Shown here: piece after piece, positions 14,314 to 25,966 of the stretch
Layout of the letters: each line of letters begins with the position of its first letter
Position numbering within the stretch: the stretch's first letter is position 1
Assembly (NCBI GenBank): GCA_019054805.1
Contig: JAHQIY010000001.1
Coordinates: 6,586,501 to 6,650,500 of the forward strand
Direction of reading: 5' to 3'
Length of the DNA stretch: 64,000 nt
Origin: Brachionus manjavacas
Taxonomy: Eukaryota > Rotifera > Eurotatoria > Ploima > Brachionidae
Translations under genes and position numbers: made by a program
Notes under the pieces: model-generated
Told to the model about the DNA's origin: nothing
Databases searched by the model: none
The model's input: only the letters and a program-made list of their open reading frames with translations

Positions 14314-14754
14314 CTAAACAATAACTGTGTAGAAATAATTTGGATTATTTGAAATGGAACCAGCAGTGTTCCAGATATTTCTCGAACCCCATGTTTTGCC
14401 ATTCCATTGGTCATATACTTGAATAGATGTTCCCGAGCAACTGATGAAGACAGCAGCATGACCAGAATATCCTCCGTTTGGAAAAGTAGCAATAGCAGTG
14501 TACCTTGGAATTGAACTACAGTTGTCTAATACTTTAATACCTTTTTTCCAAGATCTTGTTGATAAAAGTGGATTAGTTGGGCACCAATACTTAACGCCTG
14601 CAGCACATTGAGCACAAGCTGAAGTTGATGTATTGTCAGCTGCAGTGCAGTAGTATTTTGATGCAGCTGATGAAGAGGATGATGAACAGGACAATGTTCC
14701 CGCATCTGAATAGTGAACAATCAAAACAATGGCTAAAATTGGTAAAAATTTCAT
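14314..14754 (-). CDS. Secreted BPSL0067-family amidase-like protein, copy A
   Basis: An intact single-exon frame of 146 residues. Residues 1-18 form a signal peptide (basic Lys2, hydrophobic LPILAIVLIVHY, small residues before the cut), so the mature protein should be secreted. The mature part matches the pattern of the bacterial BPSL0067 family, an NlpC/P60-like fold: Cys50 (ACAQC), WKKG at 69-72, TAIATF at 86-91, His99 in GHAAVF and Asp115 in VYDQW. These give a likely Cys-His-Asp catalytic set. That family is linked to cell-wall peptide cleavage, so a digestive or antibacterial role is inferred. Cysteines 23, 36, 47, 58, 79 and 106 would leave Cys50 free if three disulfides form. Sporadic presence in animals, no intron and a bacterial family suggest horizontal transfer. 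A TATA box lies about 42 bp upstream of the start. It is identical to copy B except Ala131 versus Gly. Confidence 0.8.
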   Translation of the reverse strand: MKFLPILAIVLIVHYSDAGTLSCSSSSSSAASKYYCTAADNTSTSACAQCAAGVKYWCPTNPLLSTRSWKKGIKVLDNCSSIPRYTAIATFPNGGYSGHAAVFISCSGTSIQVYDQWNGKTWGSRNIWNTAGSISNNPNYFYTVIV

Positions 14755-14795
14755 CTTTTTTAAAATTTACAATTATCTTTAGAAAAAGTAGATGA

Positions 14796-14803
14796 TTTTA
14801 TAG
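14796..14803 (-). promoter_or_regulatory. TATA box with adjacent GATA motifs, amidase copy A
   Basis: CTATAAAA on the minus strand ends 42 bp before the ATG, which predicts a very short leader. TTATCT/AGATAA (GATA-type) motifs lie directly upstream (about 14801-14806) and between the TATA box and the ATG (about 14773-14779). The same arrangement is kept in copy B. GATA motifs often drive gut genes in invertebrates; that link is inference. Confidence 0.5.
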
Positions 14804-16269
14804 ATAACGCTACCTGCGAATTTCACGATCAAAGTGACGCAGAGAAAAAGAATTCGTAATACAATTCCTTTTCAAATAAAAATTATCCTAAAATAACAAG
14901 CCAAAGCCTTTAGGAAATATTTTATACAAAAAAAAATATCAAATTTATTTTCTTCGATTACAGAATAAAATAAAATAATGTCATGTTTCAATTTTTTTTT
15001 TAAATAACTCTAACTAATAACTTGAGATAGAAAATTTTAGAAAAAAACAGCTAGACAAGCTAAATGTGTTTGTAAAGTTATTTGTTTCAAAATTTATTAA
15101 AATAAAAAATATCAAATATCAAATTTTTAAAAGATCTCATTTAAAAGATTTTTTTAAAGAAATTTAAAGCTCAATTTGAAATCAAGTAAAAATAATAATT
15201 TTTGTTACATCGATCCTATCAATTCTGTTCTAGGGCTGCTAGGGACAGACTATCACACCAAAAGTGAAGCAAAAAGTAAACAGTGAGTGTATATTTTATA
15301 ATCATTCTAAAAAATATAAAACAACTGCAAAACAATGTTATTCAAAAGCATGAACAAGGTGTTACACTGAATGTAACAACTGAAACAATTTACAGAATTA
15401 AATTTTGATATTTAAAAATAACCATTGATGTTTTTAATTTTTGTGGAAAATAATTTGTCTTAAAAATACCACGATGGCTCCTGTAGGTTTAAAAAAAGTC
15501 CTAGAGCTTAGCTTATGGTCTTGCGTGAAAGCTTATAAAATTTACTACAAGTTCAAAGCAAGTCGGCTATCGCCTGGCTATTCATTCGTCTTTAAAGTAT
15601 AGGCCCTTTTTTTAGTAATAAATAGGTGGTTCGGGTTTTAGTAATAACCTCAAAAACAAGTGACTGGAAATATCCCGCAAGGCGGCATATACAATACTAA
15701 GTAAATATACAAGGAAATAGTCCCAATTTTTGGAAACTGTTCGTTTACAACAGATTAGTTAACTATCATAAATTGCTTTTGGAAAGTATAAAACAAGAAC
15801 CAGCCCCACACATTTGCAGTATGTGAGCTAAAAACCAGACATGCTCAATTAATAGACAATAGAAGCAATCTCAGACAGAATAGCTAGTATTTTCAAAGCT
15901 CAAAATAGTGAGAGAAATGCTAAAATTAAATATAAAAAAAAAATAAAAAAAATAAAAGGACCGCAATAGCCCTAGCAGTTTAGCGCAAACTTGCGCTAAT
16001 GTTATTAACGACTTATACTCCTACTTTTAAGACTTAAGAATTTTTCCTTTTTTTTTAATTCTTTTTATTTTTAGTATTTTTTGTATTACTTGATGAATAT
16101 TAATATACCTCTAATTTCATCAAATTAATTGATTTACATAAAAATATAGATTAATTCTAAAGCTCAAGTACGCTTCTAATGGTTTACACAATTTAAAAAA
16201 AATAAGCAGCTTTTTGGAGTTTCTTTTGTTCTCCTTTTTTTAAATTTATAATAATATTAATAGTGAGGT

Positions 16270-18470
16270 GTCCTTTATTCTCATCTGTTTGAGGTTAAAG
16301 ATGGGATGAGATTTTGATGCGCCATGTCTCAAGATTCTTCGATTCATGGACCCATTTAGTACAGACAATTCCAGCTCTCTTACAATCCTCTTTTAAGCAA
16401 TCCGTCTACTCTCTTTCTGGTCTACCTCTTCTACACCTTCCAGTTAAAATAATTTTGGTAAACGTGTGTCCAACATTCATCGCACATGTTCTGCCCATCT
16501 GAATCTTATCGTTCTAACGATTTTATCAAGCGAATCAGTTTTTGTTTGATTGTAGAGTATTTGTTCTGTCAACCCAATTCTTCGAGGACCAACTATCTGC
16601 ATCAAACGTATTCTTTGATAACTACTTAGTTTTTGTTAATTAGAAGGACTTCATGTCCACGACTCTGCACCGTAAATGGTAGTCCCCTTTACTGTAGCTA
16701 AATAAGTCTTAATCTTAGTTCTGGTACTTATTTCCGGTATTTTACATTTTGATTTCAAACACTGAAACCTGTAAGCTCTTAGTCCTATTCTTCTCTGGAT
16801 CTCGGCACTAGATTTCGAATCTTTTATCACACGACAACCCAGGTATATAAAATGGTCAATTTGTTCGAACTCTTCATCCCTGATTCTCAGAGTCTCGTGT
16901 TCTGCATCTTTAACATTAATTGACATTTTATTTTTACCTATTGACGTTGATCTTAAGTCCCCACTTCAGAGTTGGTCAAAAGTCAAATTTTAAAGTCAGA
17001 ATCGTTAAAAGTCATGGTAAAAGTCTGACTTTGATCTGAGTCCAACTTAATTGTTTTCTGATTTTTAAATCTTCTTTAGCTTAATAAAAAATTTAAGAAA
17101 ATGAATATTTAGATATATTTAAGCTTAAGAAATTTTTAATAATTTTTTAGTTTTGATATTGAAACATTTAATTGTTTTTTTTTTCTAAATACACTTTTTA
17201 TTCCCTGCTTTATAAAAAAAATACATGAATATTAGAAAAGACATATTTCAAGCTTAAGAAACTTTTAGATAGTTTCATAAGATTTGATGATTCAATATTT
17301 AATTTTTAAGTAGCGTTTCTTAAGCGTCTTTAATAAAAATACGAAAACAATTTTCTAACTTGATTTTAATTTTTTATTCAATTTCCAAATTTTCGATTTG
17401 AAATGGGAATAAATAATGATTTATTTATCTTCTCTATCTGATTATGTATTGATTTATGACAAAACACATTTATTTATAAATTATGAAAAATTAGCAATGA
17501 TAAAATGTAATTTAAAAACATTAAAATTCGAGAACTAAATTTTATTTAAGATAAAAATTTTTAAAAAAGAATTCTATTTTTAACTTAACTCCAAAAAAAA
17601 ATATAATTTAAAGTCAAAGCTGACTTTGACTTTTTACCAATTCTGATTGTCACATCAAAACGTTTCATTCACTCGGACAGAGCCTTTTCATTTTCGCATA
17701 ACTAAGTCACCCGTGTAAAGAAGTGCTAATATGCGCTGATTCCCAGCACTATTTTACCATATAGCATTGAGTACCCAATTTCCAGCCCAAGATACTCTAA
17801 ACCACTAAGAACCTCTCTTGCTATGAAATCTATGTAGACACTAAAAAGCGCTGGTGTTAATAGGCTACCTTGTCTTTGCCCACTTTTCACCCTAAACCAA
17901 TCAGTCATCTAACCGTTCACATGCACTGCGTACTCCATATCTTTAAACGAGGCTCACATAAGGTTCTGACACACCATATTGTTCCAGTACTATCATGAGC
18001 GATTTTCTGTCAACTAAGTCAAATTCAGCTTTAAGACAGAGCAAATATATATATGTATCTGTTGTCGGCGCGACATTTCCATTATTTTCTGAGAGCCGAT
18101 GTTTAACTGTCTTAACTTAGTAAAGACCTAGTACATTGGGTAAGCTGATTCCTCTGTAGTTTTCGCAGTCAAACTGATGACCTTTCTGGTCTTTCAAGGG
18201 GTATGACCACCGTTCTTGACCATTCGACTACTTGACTTTCGGTACCACTCTTTTCTCCCACGCAGTCTCGAAGATGCTTTTGAGACACTTTAAGAGCGTT
18301 TTCCCTCCAGCTTTTAGCATTTCAGTATTATTTGCCTTTAGTCTTTTAATAGCTGCTTCTATCTCCCACTCTTCTGGAGGCGGCTCAATCTGTTTATTTC
18401 TCTCAAAAGCATTATCTTGTAATGTCACCGCTTTAGAAGACTCATTTAGTAGCTCGTCATAATTCTATGG
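16270..18470 (-). mobile_element. Broken LINE (RTE-like reverse transcriptase), minus strand
   Basis: Minus-strand segments occur in the correct protein order from right to left. First comes PPPEEWEIEAAIKRLKAN with LLKCLKSIFETAWE (18428-18228). A CENYRGISL-like stretch follows near 18150, then DWFRVKSGQRQGSLLTPALF with a VYIDF block (about 17900-17740). Last come FEQIDHFIYLGCRVIKDS and KGTTIYGAESW (about 16870-16650), and the C-terminal RFRWAEHV region to about 16290. This is the domain order of RTE/BovB-like non-LTR reverse transcriptases. Frameshifts and stops break it, the catalytic F-A-D-D region is not intact, and a 681-bp element sits inside it. It is dead. Confidence 0.85.
16966..17646. 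mobile_element. Candidate non-autonomous DNA element inserted in the LINE
   Basis: A 681-bp AT-rich block interrupts the LINE coding region. Its ends are inverted: TCAGAGTTGGTCAAAAGTCA at the left, and the complement of TCAGAATTGGTAAAAAGTCA at the right. AAGTCA-type subterminal motifs repeat near both ends. It has no coding capacity. I could not define a clean target-site duplication, so the superfamily is open. Confidence 0.6.
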
Positions 18471-18499
18471 CCATCGGACCATTGCCTTTTTTTTTCGTC

Positions 18500-20885
18500 A
18501 TGCTTAGGGAGTCGTAACCGCTAACTTTTTCGACTAATTCTAAGTTAACTTTTAGCTGTTTAGTCAACTATCGGTTAACCGTTAACCGATTTTTATGATT
18601 TCGGTTAACCGCGACTAACCGAGTTAACCGTTTTCAATTAAATTTTTTTTTAAAGAAAGATCAAGTAATCATTAAAATTTTAACGTTTTAGTTCCTCATT
18701 AAAAGTTTTTCAATCCTATTTTATTATATAGAACATTAATATTTATTGAATTTCTTAAATTAATTATTATAAAAAATGTATTAGGTTGAAGAGACCAAAC
18801 AAAAAATTAAATATAGATTCATTTGACTCTCTTTAGAGCTTATTCTTTAAAATTATAAAACCAAAAATTTTCAAAAAAAAAGCTACATCTTAATTAAAAA
18901 TCGTACGATTTATTAGTCTTAAATTTCTTAAATCCTAATTTTATTTGAAATTTTGAAAAAATGGCACATAACGATTCGTCAACTTATTCAAGTGACACAG
19001 AAAGTGAATCGGACGAGAGGTATAGCTCAACCGATTTGAGTGATAACGATTCCGATTTTGGGACCGTTAATTTACAAAATACACAAACAGAGTCTGGATA
19101 TGGATGTTCAAGTGTGCGTTCACAAACTGAAGCACAAAGTTCTAATTTCACAAGTTTAAACTCTAATCAAGAATCTAGTACTGGTGCTAGCCAAAATAAA
19201 AGAAAAAGAAAAAAACAATGAAAATTTTAAAAAAAACAAAAAAGATTATTTGGAAGCGATTAAAAAAACTTTTGTGAAAGAAAGAGAAAGTAAAATTTGC
19301 AAGTTTGTATTGCCGAATCAAAAAGTTTGTAATAGACAGTATAGTCCAAACTCAAGCAATTCATCGTTAAAATACCATTTGGTAAATGAACATGGCTTTG
19401 TGTTTAAAGAATGTGAATCGAATAAAAAAGTAAAACCGGATGTAGACGAAAAACTTGTTGGATGGATTATTGATGATCTTCAGCCATTGAGTGTTGTTGA
19501 GGGTCAAAAGTTTATTGATCTTGTGAATATATTGGATTCAAGTTATCAAGTTCCTTGTTTATCTAAAATTGAATATCTGATTGATAATTTTTATGAAAAA
19601 AGCTTAAAAGACAAAAAAGAAATTCTTCAAAAAATTAAAAATAATTTGATAATAAACTATAATTTTTCTAAATAATCTAAATAATTTTAATCATTTACTA
19701 GGTAAATTCAATGTCGCGACAGACATTTGGACCTCAAATCCTGGTGATCCATATATAAGTGTTACGCTTCATTTTATCAATAATCAAAACAAACCGAAGA
19801 AGTTACTACTGGATATGAGACCATTTCCTGGTGTTCATGACTATATCACAATATCGGACATGCTAAATCTAATATTCTCTGAATATGGAATCAAACACAA
19901 AATTTTTTCAATTACATCTGACAATGCCTCAAATATGATAAAAGCCTTTAGTCGGTTAGAAAGCAAATATAAAAAAGAAGGTATTGATACATATTCGTTG
20001 GAGATAATTTAACAGCTAGTCAATTGTTTCCAATAATGGATTATTTAAATAAGCATTTGAGAAAGTCACTTAATAAAAGAGAGTATATTCCATATAAATC
20101 AGCTTTTGATAGATCAAAAAATTTGACAAATATTGGAAAGAACTTGAAGAGTTTGCTTTATATGCTCATATTTTAGATCCACGTTTTAAATTATCTCTAA
20201 TAGAACGATCCAAAAAGTTTTCGGTTAATGAAAACTTAAGATTCAAATTAGATCAAAGAAATGAAAGTGGTTCTTCGGGTCTAATAGACGGACAGCTAGA
20301 CGATGTTAACCAAGACCTCTTAACAATAGAATTGAGTTTAATTGAGACATTGTTACACCAAAATGATATGTTGGCTAGTGATAAAAATGAAATTGAGAAA
20401 TATTTCAGTTGCCAAGTTGTAGGTTTCCAAGTCGATCCGATAGAATGGTGGAAAACCAATTCTAAAGATTTTCCTAATCTTTCAAGTATGGGTCTTGATT
20501 ACATGGCTGCTGTCCCAACATCGGTTGCTAGTGAACGTATTTTTTCTATAGGCGGGTTAACTGTAACAAAATTAAGGAATAGATTAACTCCACTAAGAGT
20601 AAATAAATTAATGTCATTGTGGTCTTGGAACAGGTTTTTAGTCGATTCTAATATAAGCTAATAACGTCATTTTTTTTATTTTTAGACTCTTTTTGTAAAA
20701 TTAATTTAAATTGTACATATATTGATTTAAACGTTTTAATTTACAAGTAGATTCAGTTTTGTTTATATGAAATATTTTTGTTTTTTACTACGTTAAATTC
20801 ATTTAAAAAGTTTAATAAAACAATTTTCTTTTATAAAATTTTTCTTTAAATTTCGGTTAACCATGCGGTTAACCTTTAACAAATG
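18500..20885 (+). mobile_element. Broken hAT (ZBED-type) DNA transposon
   Basis: This holds the hAT coding remnant at 18961-20661. Upstream (about 18525-18640) and downstream (20852-20872) lie clusters of CGGTTAACC palindromes, the kind of subterminal repeats hAT transposases bind. A possible 5' end begins near TAGGGAGTCGTAACCGC at 18506. No matching 3' terminus was found, so the right end is probably lost or diverged. Confidence 0.65.
18961..20661 (+). pseudogene. hAT transposase pseudogene
   Basis: A Ser/acidic N-terminal stretch (18961-19221) is followed by a frameshift near 19200. Next comes a BED-finger-like segment (ICKFVLPNQKVCNRQYS ... LKYHLVNEH) and the DDLQPLSVVEGQKF motif, typical just before the catalytic core. 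A stop and a frame change at 19675 lead to TDIWTSNPGD and ITSDNASNM, which carry the first two catalytic-type Asp residues. A deletion and stop follow at about 20010. The last block has VPTSVASERIFSIGG and LTPLRVNKLM, the hAT C-terminal dimerisation region. At least three frame breaks and the missing middle make it non-functional. Domain order identifies it clearly as hAT, probably of the ZBED/zinc-finger BED group. Confidence 0.85.
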
Positions 20886-21236
20886 AAAGAATCATCATTA
20901 CATAGAAAAAAATAACATAGAAAATTTACATTGAAAAAATTATTATTTATTTATTTATTTGTATTTCTGTATCGAGCTTTAGCTCCCAGATTAAGTAAAA
21001 AAAAATCTATTAAGCTTTTATACCAAAAATTAAATAAAAAATTAGTATCACATGATTCCTATTAATTTATCTAATTTCTAAATATTTTATACTTTTATAT
21101 TGTTGATATAAATTTCATTTCTTTTATCTCTCTTTGATCTCTTTTGAAAATTAAAAAAAAAAAATGTTGCAGGTTATTTGCAATGAGAAATTATAGGTAT
21201 GGGTGAATCAGCTGATAAAATTTTGCAGAAAAACTT

Positions 21237-21670
21237 TTGGACCAAAATAAAAAAATTTTGTTTCAATTTAAAGCTAAAAAAAAGAGAAAAGTTCGTTTAA
21301 CGTGGAATGACTCAGCTCAAACAAATTTAGAGAATTTAAAGCAAAAGTTGTGTAGCGTCTTAATGTTAGCGTTACCCGATTTTAAAAAACCGTTCTATGT
21401 ATCAACTGATGCAAGCGAATATGGCTATGATGCTGTATTGGATCAGCAACAAGATGATGGTCAGGGTTAGGGTGGCATATTTTTCAAAAAATTATACGTC
21501 GGCCGAAAGAAATTATTCGACGCTCGAAAAAAAACTACTGGCTCTAGTCATGGCTATTGAATATTTCCACCAATATGTATATGGGATGCCATTTTTAATC
21601 ATAACAGACCACCTACCACTCACATGGATACAAACAAAGAAAAACACTCATGCGTGATTAGAACGCAGGT
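21237..21670 (+). pseudogene. Ty3/Gypsy pol fragment (RT end and RNase H)
   Basis: Two overlapping frames, shifted near 21470, cover the end of reverse transcriptase (TWNDSAQTNLENLKQKL, LALPDFKKPF) and RNase H (STDASEYGYDAVL, AYFSKNYTSAERNYSTLEKK, ITDHLPLTW). These are standard Ty3/Gypsy landmarks with the RNase H Asp-Glu-Asp residues present. No LTRs, protease or integrase were found around it. A short, frameshifted relic. Confidence 0.85.
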
Positions 21671-22348
21671 TTTTAGGGCTGAGTTTACGACTTCGAATTA
21701 ATTTAAATTAATCCCCATCTTTGGCTTAAATCATAAGCCACTAATCAGATATCACAAACAGAAACAAACAAAAACAATCAAGCAACTTACCTTGATATAT
21801 TTTTTTCCTTACTCTAAATCTTTATTTTTTTTATCTTAACTTTACATATTATTCCTCGAAAAAGTAAAATATATAAAATAAAGTAAAATATGAAGGCTTT
21901 ACCCGGGTGATTTGTTACCCACACTTTAAGCACTCACTTACTTGATGATTAATTCTTGTTTAAATCATAGATATTGAATACGTGACTATATTATTAATGT
22001 TATTAATATGTTATTAATTAACACGCCTCGCAATACTTCTAGAATCAGAATGGAATTCTATTCTAGAAGATTCATCATTTCTAACGAGATACAGATGTCA
22101 ACGCTTTACATAAGAAACGAACACAATCCTTTGAAAAAGTCATTTTATTATTATATTATATTATATTACTTTATTTTATTTATTTATTTATTTAAAATTA
22201 ACCTCCAGTCAAGGAGAAGTAAAATTAGAAAAAAAAATTGCAATAAATTATTAAACAACTATCCTTGTTATTCTTTCAGTAACAATTAAATTAATTAATC
22301 TTTTTTACATAATTTGAATAATAAGCGAAAATTAATTTAAATCAGTTA

Positions 22349-23250
22349 TGGAATTAAAAAATGAAGAAAAAAGACAATATGGAGGTATAGGATATACTAC
22401 AAAAAAAACTTCCAAATTTTGAACTATCTTTTACAAATGGACCAATAAATTATCACGAACTAGAAGATCTTATTATAAAAGGCGTTTATATCAAAAGGAA
22501 TGACTCAAATTTCTAAAAATGAACATCATAATGACAAAAAATAAAAAAATAAATTTTTTAATTTTTAGCGATTCTGAAACGGATCCCTTTATAATCAAAG
22601 ACTTTTAACTGCTTCAATGACTGAAAAGCAATTGGAAATGATAAAATATAAATACGAACAAAATGGTAAAAATTAAAACTGGAGAGTAGACTAAAAGAGC
22701 TGAGCGAAAAACTTGAAATAATAAACAAAGAAAACGCAAAAAAAGTACTATATCAGATTCACTATGTAAAGACCTATGCTCCACCAAAATTATCTAAAAT
22801 AGAGAATGTAAAAAACAGCTTAACAAAAACGTAAATTTTGGTGAATTAAAAGATATAACCTTAAAGATGTGTCGTTATCTTTAAAAAAGCATTCTAAGTG
22901 ATCAGGGTCTAATCTCGAAATTTAATTACAAAATGTTTAAGAAAAAATTTAGATGAGAACATAGTGTAAGAATTTAAAATAAAAAGGTGGGAAAAATGCT
23001 TGATTATTAATCTGAAATACAAAGACAAATTAAGTTTCAAAATATATCAAAAAATTTAGAAAAGAAATCGCAACAATTACAGCTATCATGTAAACAATTA
23101 AAAATTAGTTTCGTAAGGCTCTTTAATGAAAAAAATGAAAGTAGATGATGTGCATAGAGAGGATCTGAAAAATATGTTATTTACGATCTTTTGTATTGGA
23201 AATTTGGGAAAAAAGTTTCAATTACGAAAAAAGAAAAAACTAACAAAGAA
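22349..23250 (+). pseudogene. Decayed coding-like stretch, unidentified
   Basis: Starting at an ATG near 22349, successive short frames look protein-coding but need several frame changes. Examples are NEEKRQYGGIGYTTKK, FELSFTNGPINYHELEDL, LLTASMTEKQLEMIKYKY, LESRLKELSEKLEIINKE and LEKKSQQLQLSCKQLK. The latter part has heptad-like coiled-coil character. I cannot name the family. It could be a pseudogene of a host coiled-coil protein or of a transposon accessory protein. It directly precedes duplication copy B. Confidence 0.3.
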
Positions 23251-23485
23251 TGACACTAGCAATATTCGTACAATTATTTCTAATTTTTTTGAGAGAAATT
23301 AGAATAAAAAATAATAAAATTTAAGATTTTCTAAATCAGAAAGACAAAAATGTTTAATGAATCTATTATCATTTCAAAAATTGCTTCTAAAATTGCTTCT
23401 AGCATTTAAAAAAAAACAACGATTTAGATTTCATTTATTTTTTTATTTCTTTTATGACTAAAATTGAATAAATTTGAATTGATTT

Positions 23486-23926
23486 CTAAACAATAACTGT
23501 GTAGAAATAATTTGGATTATTTGAAATGGAACCACCAGTGTTCCAGATATTTCTCGAACCCCATGTTTTGCCATTCCATTGGTCATATACTTGAATAGAT
23601 GTTCCCGAGCAACTGATGAAGACAGCAGCATGACCAGAATATCCTCCGTTTGGAAAAGTAGCAATAGCAGTGTACCTTGGAATTGAACTACAGTTGTCTA
23701 ATACTTTAATACCTTTTTTCCAAGATCTTGTTGATAAAAGTGGATTAGTTGGGCACCAATACTTAACGCCTGCAGCACATTGAGCACAAGCTGAAGTTGA
23801 TGTATTGTCAGCTGCAGTGCAGTAGTATTTTGATGCAGCTGATGAAGAGGATGATGAACAGGACAATGTTCCCGCATCTGAATAGTGAACAATCAAAACA
23901 ATGGCTAAAATTGGTAAAAATTTCAT
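23486..23926 (-). CDS. Secreted BPSL0067-family amidase-like protein, copy B
   Basis: The second intact copy of the 146-residue secreted protein, with the same signal peptide (1-18), putative catalytic Cys50, His99 and Asp115, and six further cysteines. The only coding difference I see from copy A is Gly131 in place of Ala131 (INW-type tail, NTGGS versus NTAGS). The surrounding duplicated sequence has more changes and indels, so either purifying selection or gene conversion may keep the coding part alike. The promoter (TATA at 23968-23975 and GATA motifs) is also kept, so both copies are probably expressed. Role inferred as in copy A: cleavage of bacterial cell-wall peptides outside the cell. 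Confidence 0.8.
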   Translation of the reverse strand: MKFLPILAIVLIVHYSDAGTLSCSSSSSSAASKYYCTAADNTSTSACAQCAAGVKYWCPTNPLLSTRSWKKGIKVLDNCSSIPRYTAIATFPNGGYSGHAAVFISCSGTSIQVYDQWNGKTWGSRNIWNTGGSISNNPNYFYTVIV

Positions 23927-23967
23927 CTTTTTTAAAATTTATAATTATCTTTAGAAAAATTAGATGA

Positions 23968-23975
23968 TTTTATAG
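23968..23975 (-). promoter_or_regulatory. TATA box, amidase copy B
   Basis: CTATAAAA on the minus strand, 42 bp before the start codon, with the flanking GATA-type motifs retained as in copy A. Confidence 0.5.
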
Positions 23976-25232
23976 ATAACGCTACCTGCGAATTTCACGA
24001 TCAAAGTGACGCAGAGAAAAAGAATTCGTAATACAATTCCTTTTCAAATAAAAATTATCCTAAAATAACAAGCCAAAGCCTTTAGGAAATATTTTATACA
24101 AAAAAAAATATCAAATTTATTTTCTTCGATTACAGAATAAAATAAAATAATGTCATGTTTCAATTTTTTTTAAAAATAATTCTAACTAATAACTTGAGAT
24201 AGAAAATTTTAGAAAAAAACAGCTAGACAAGTTAAATGTGTTTGTAAAGTTATTTGTTTCAAAATTTATTAAAATAAAAAATATCAAATATCAAATTTTT
24301 AAAAGATCTCATTTAAAAGATTTTTTTAAAGATATTTAAAGCTCAATTTGAAATCAAGTAAAAATATTAATTTTGTTACATCGATCCTATCAATTCTATT
24401 CTAGGGTTGCTAGGGACAGACTACCACACCATAAGTGAAGCAAAAAGTAAACAGTGAGTGTATATTTTAAAATCATTCTAAAAAATATAAAACAACTGCA
24501 AAACAATGTTATTCAAAAGCATGAACAAGGTGTTACACTGAATGTAACAACTGAAACAATTTACAGAATTAAATTTTGATATTTAAAAATAACCATTGAG
24601 GTTTTTAATTTTTGTACTGTTTTTTTTTTTTTTTGAAAATTAAGATTGGATTCTAGCTAGCAATACTCAAAAACAAGTGACTGGAAATATTCCGCAAGGC
24701 GGCATATACAATAATAAGTAAATATACAAGGAAATAGTCCCAATTTTTGGAAACTGTTCGTTTACAACAGATTAGTTAACTATCATAAATTGCTTTTGGA
24801 AAGCATAAAACAAGAACCAGCCCCACACATTTGCAGTATATGAGCTAAAAACCAGACATGCTCAATTAATAGACAATAGAAGCAATCTCAGACAGAATAG
24901 CTAGTATTTTCAAAGGTCAAAATAGTAAAAGAAATGCTAAAATTAAATAAAAAAAAAAATAAAAAAAAATAAAAGGACTGCAATAGCGGTTTAGCGCAAA
25001 CTTGGGCTAATGTTATTAACGACTTATACTCCTACTTTTAAGACTTAAAAAATAAATAAGTCTATAGATTATTTTTATTTAATTCTTTTTATTTTTAGTA
25101 TAGTAAATCCTTGACTAAAAGAAGTCAATTCTTTTTAAGTGAAAAAAAATCTTTTTTTTTTCTTTTTGTTATTTATTTTTTGGTTTTTGGTCTGTCCAAC
25201 GTTCAAATCTTTACTATCTGAAATGAGTTATT

Positions 25233-25625
25233 TTAGATTTTAATTGAATAATTTTTACATGCCGATACATATAGAAAAGTGTCTCTTTGAATAAACGTTT
25301 GATGCCATTTTCGTTTAAAAAGATATGCATACACCCAGCCATTTGACCAGATGATTGACAGAAAGTTTGAGTCACCCATAATTAGAATATCCTTAAAATA
25401 TTTATATCCTGATGTTGGATGAGTTTGCTGTCTATTTACTGCTGCAAATCCAGATTTCAGTTTATTTATTTCAATGTTATTCTCCATTCCTCTTTCTTCT
25501 AGATGTTTTACATGATTTGAAAGCTCCAGGACGAATTTCGAAATATTACCACACCATTCATGCAAAGTTTTTGAGTACCCAGATACGATACCCTGTCCAA
25601 ACGTTGGCCAGTTCGTTTCAAGCAA
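25233..25625 (-). mobile_element. LINE endonuclease fragment
   Basis: An open 130-codon minus-strand stretch. Its second half reads KDILIMGDSNFLSIIWSNG and then TFIQRDTFLYV, the GDFNFP-x-I-x-W and FIQDNFLYQ landmarks of AP-type endonuclease domains in CR1/jockey LINEs. The first half (HVKHLEERGMENNIEINKLK) is coiled-coil-like and may come from ORF1 or a rearrangement. The frame is open but only a fragment of the enzyme is present. Confidence 0.6.
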
Positions 25626-25966
25626 AAAATTTGAGTAGATTTGACAAAGCTGCGTGCTTTTTATTTTATATTGGCTTAATTGTGCTTTTCTTTTCCTGGC
25701 TTTTAGCTTACGTGTGCTTATATTTTTATGTTTTAATAATATTTAATAATATTATGTATAAAAAATTGGAAAGTAAAAAAAGATATTAACTCAGAATAAA
25801 AAAACTATAATGATTATTACAAAAAAACATATAAAATAGACATTTAAGCTATTTTTTACAAAAATCTTTAGTATTTTTTAAAATTTCCCCTTGAAAAAGT
25901 ATATTCAAAAACCAGTCGAAAATTTAAGAAATAAAACTAAAGCTGTCATTAAAAATTTATTTAATT

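Larger units (their letters stand above)
14151..16077. repeat. Segmental duplication, copy A
   Basis: This block is nearly identical to 23323-25102 in the same orientation, about 9.17 kb apart. It carries the complete amidase gene, its promoter and about 1.3 kb of upstream sequence. Copy A differs from copy B mainly by a ~170-bp stretch around 15450-15645 that copy B replaces with a poly-T run and ~50 other bases, by an 8-bp indel near 15970, and by scattered substitutions. Confidence 0.9.
23323..25102. repeat. Segmental duplication, copy B
   Basis: Near-identical partner of 14151-16077 in the same orientation. Homology starts abruptly at AAGATTTTCTAA and ends in TATTTTTAGTAT. In this copy a poly-T run of about 17 sits where copy A has its extra segment (near 24620), and the AGCGCAA/TTGCGCT hairpin of copy A is damaged. 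Confidence 0.9.
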
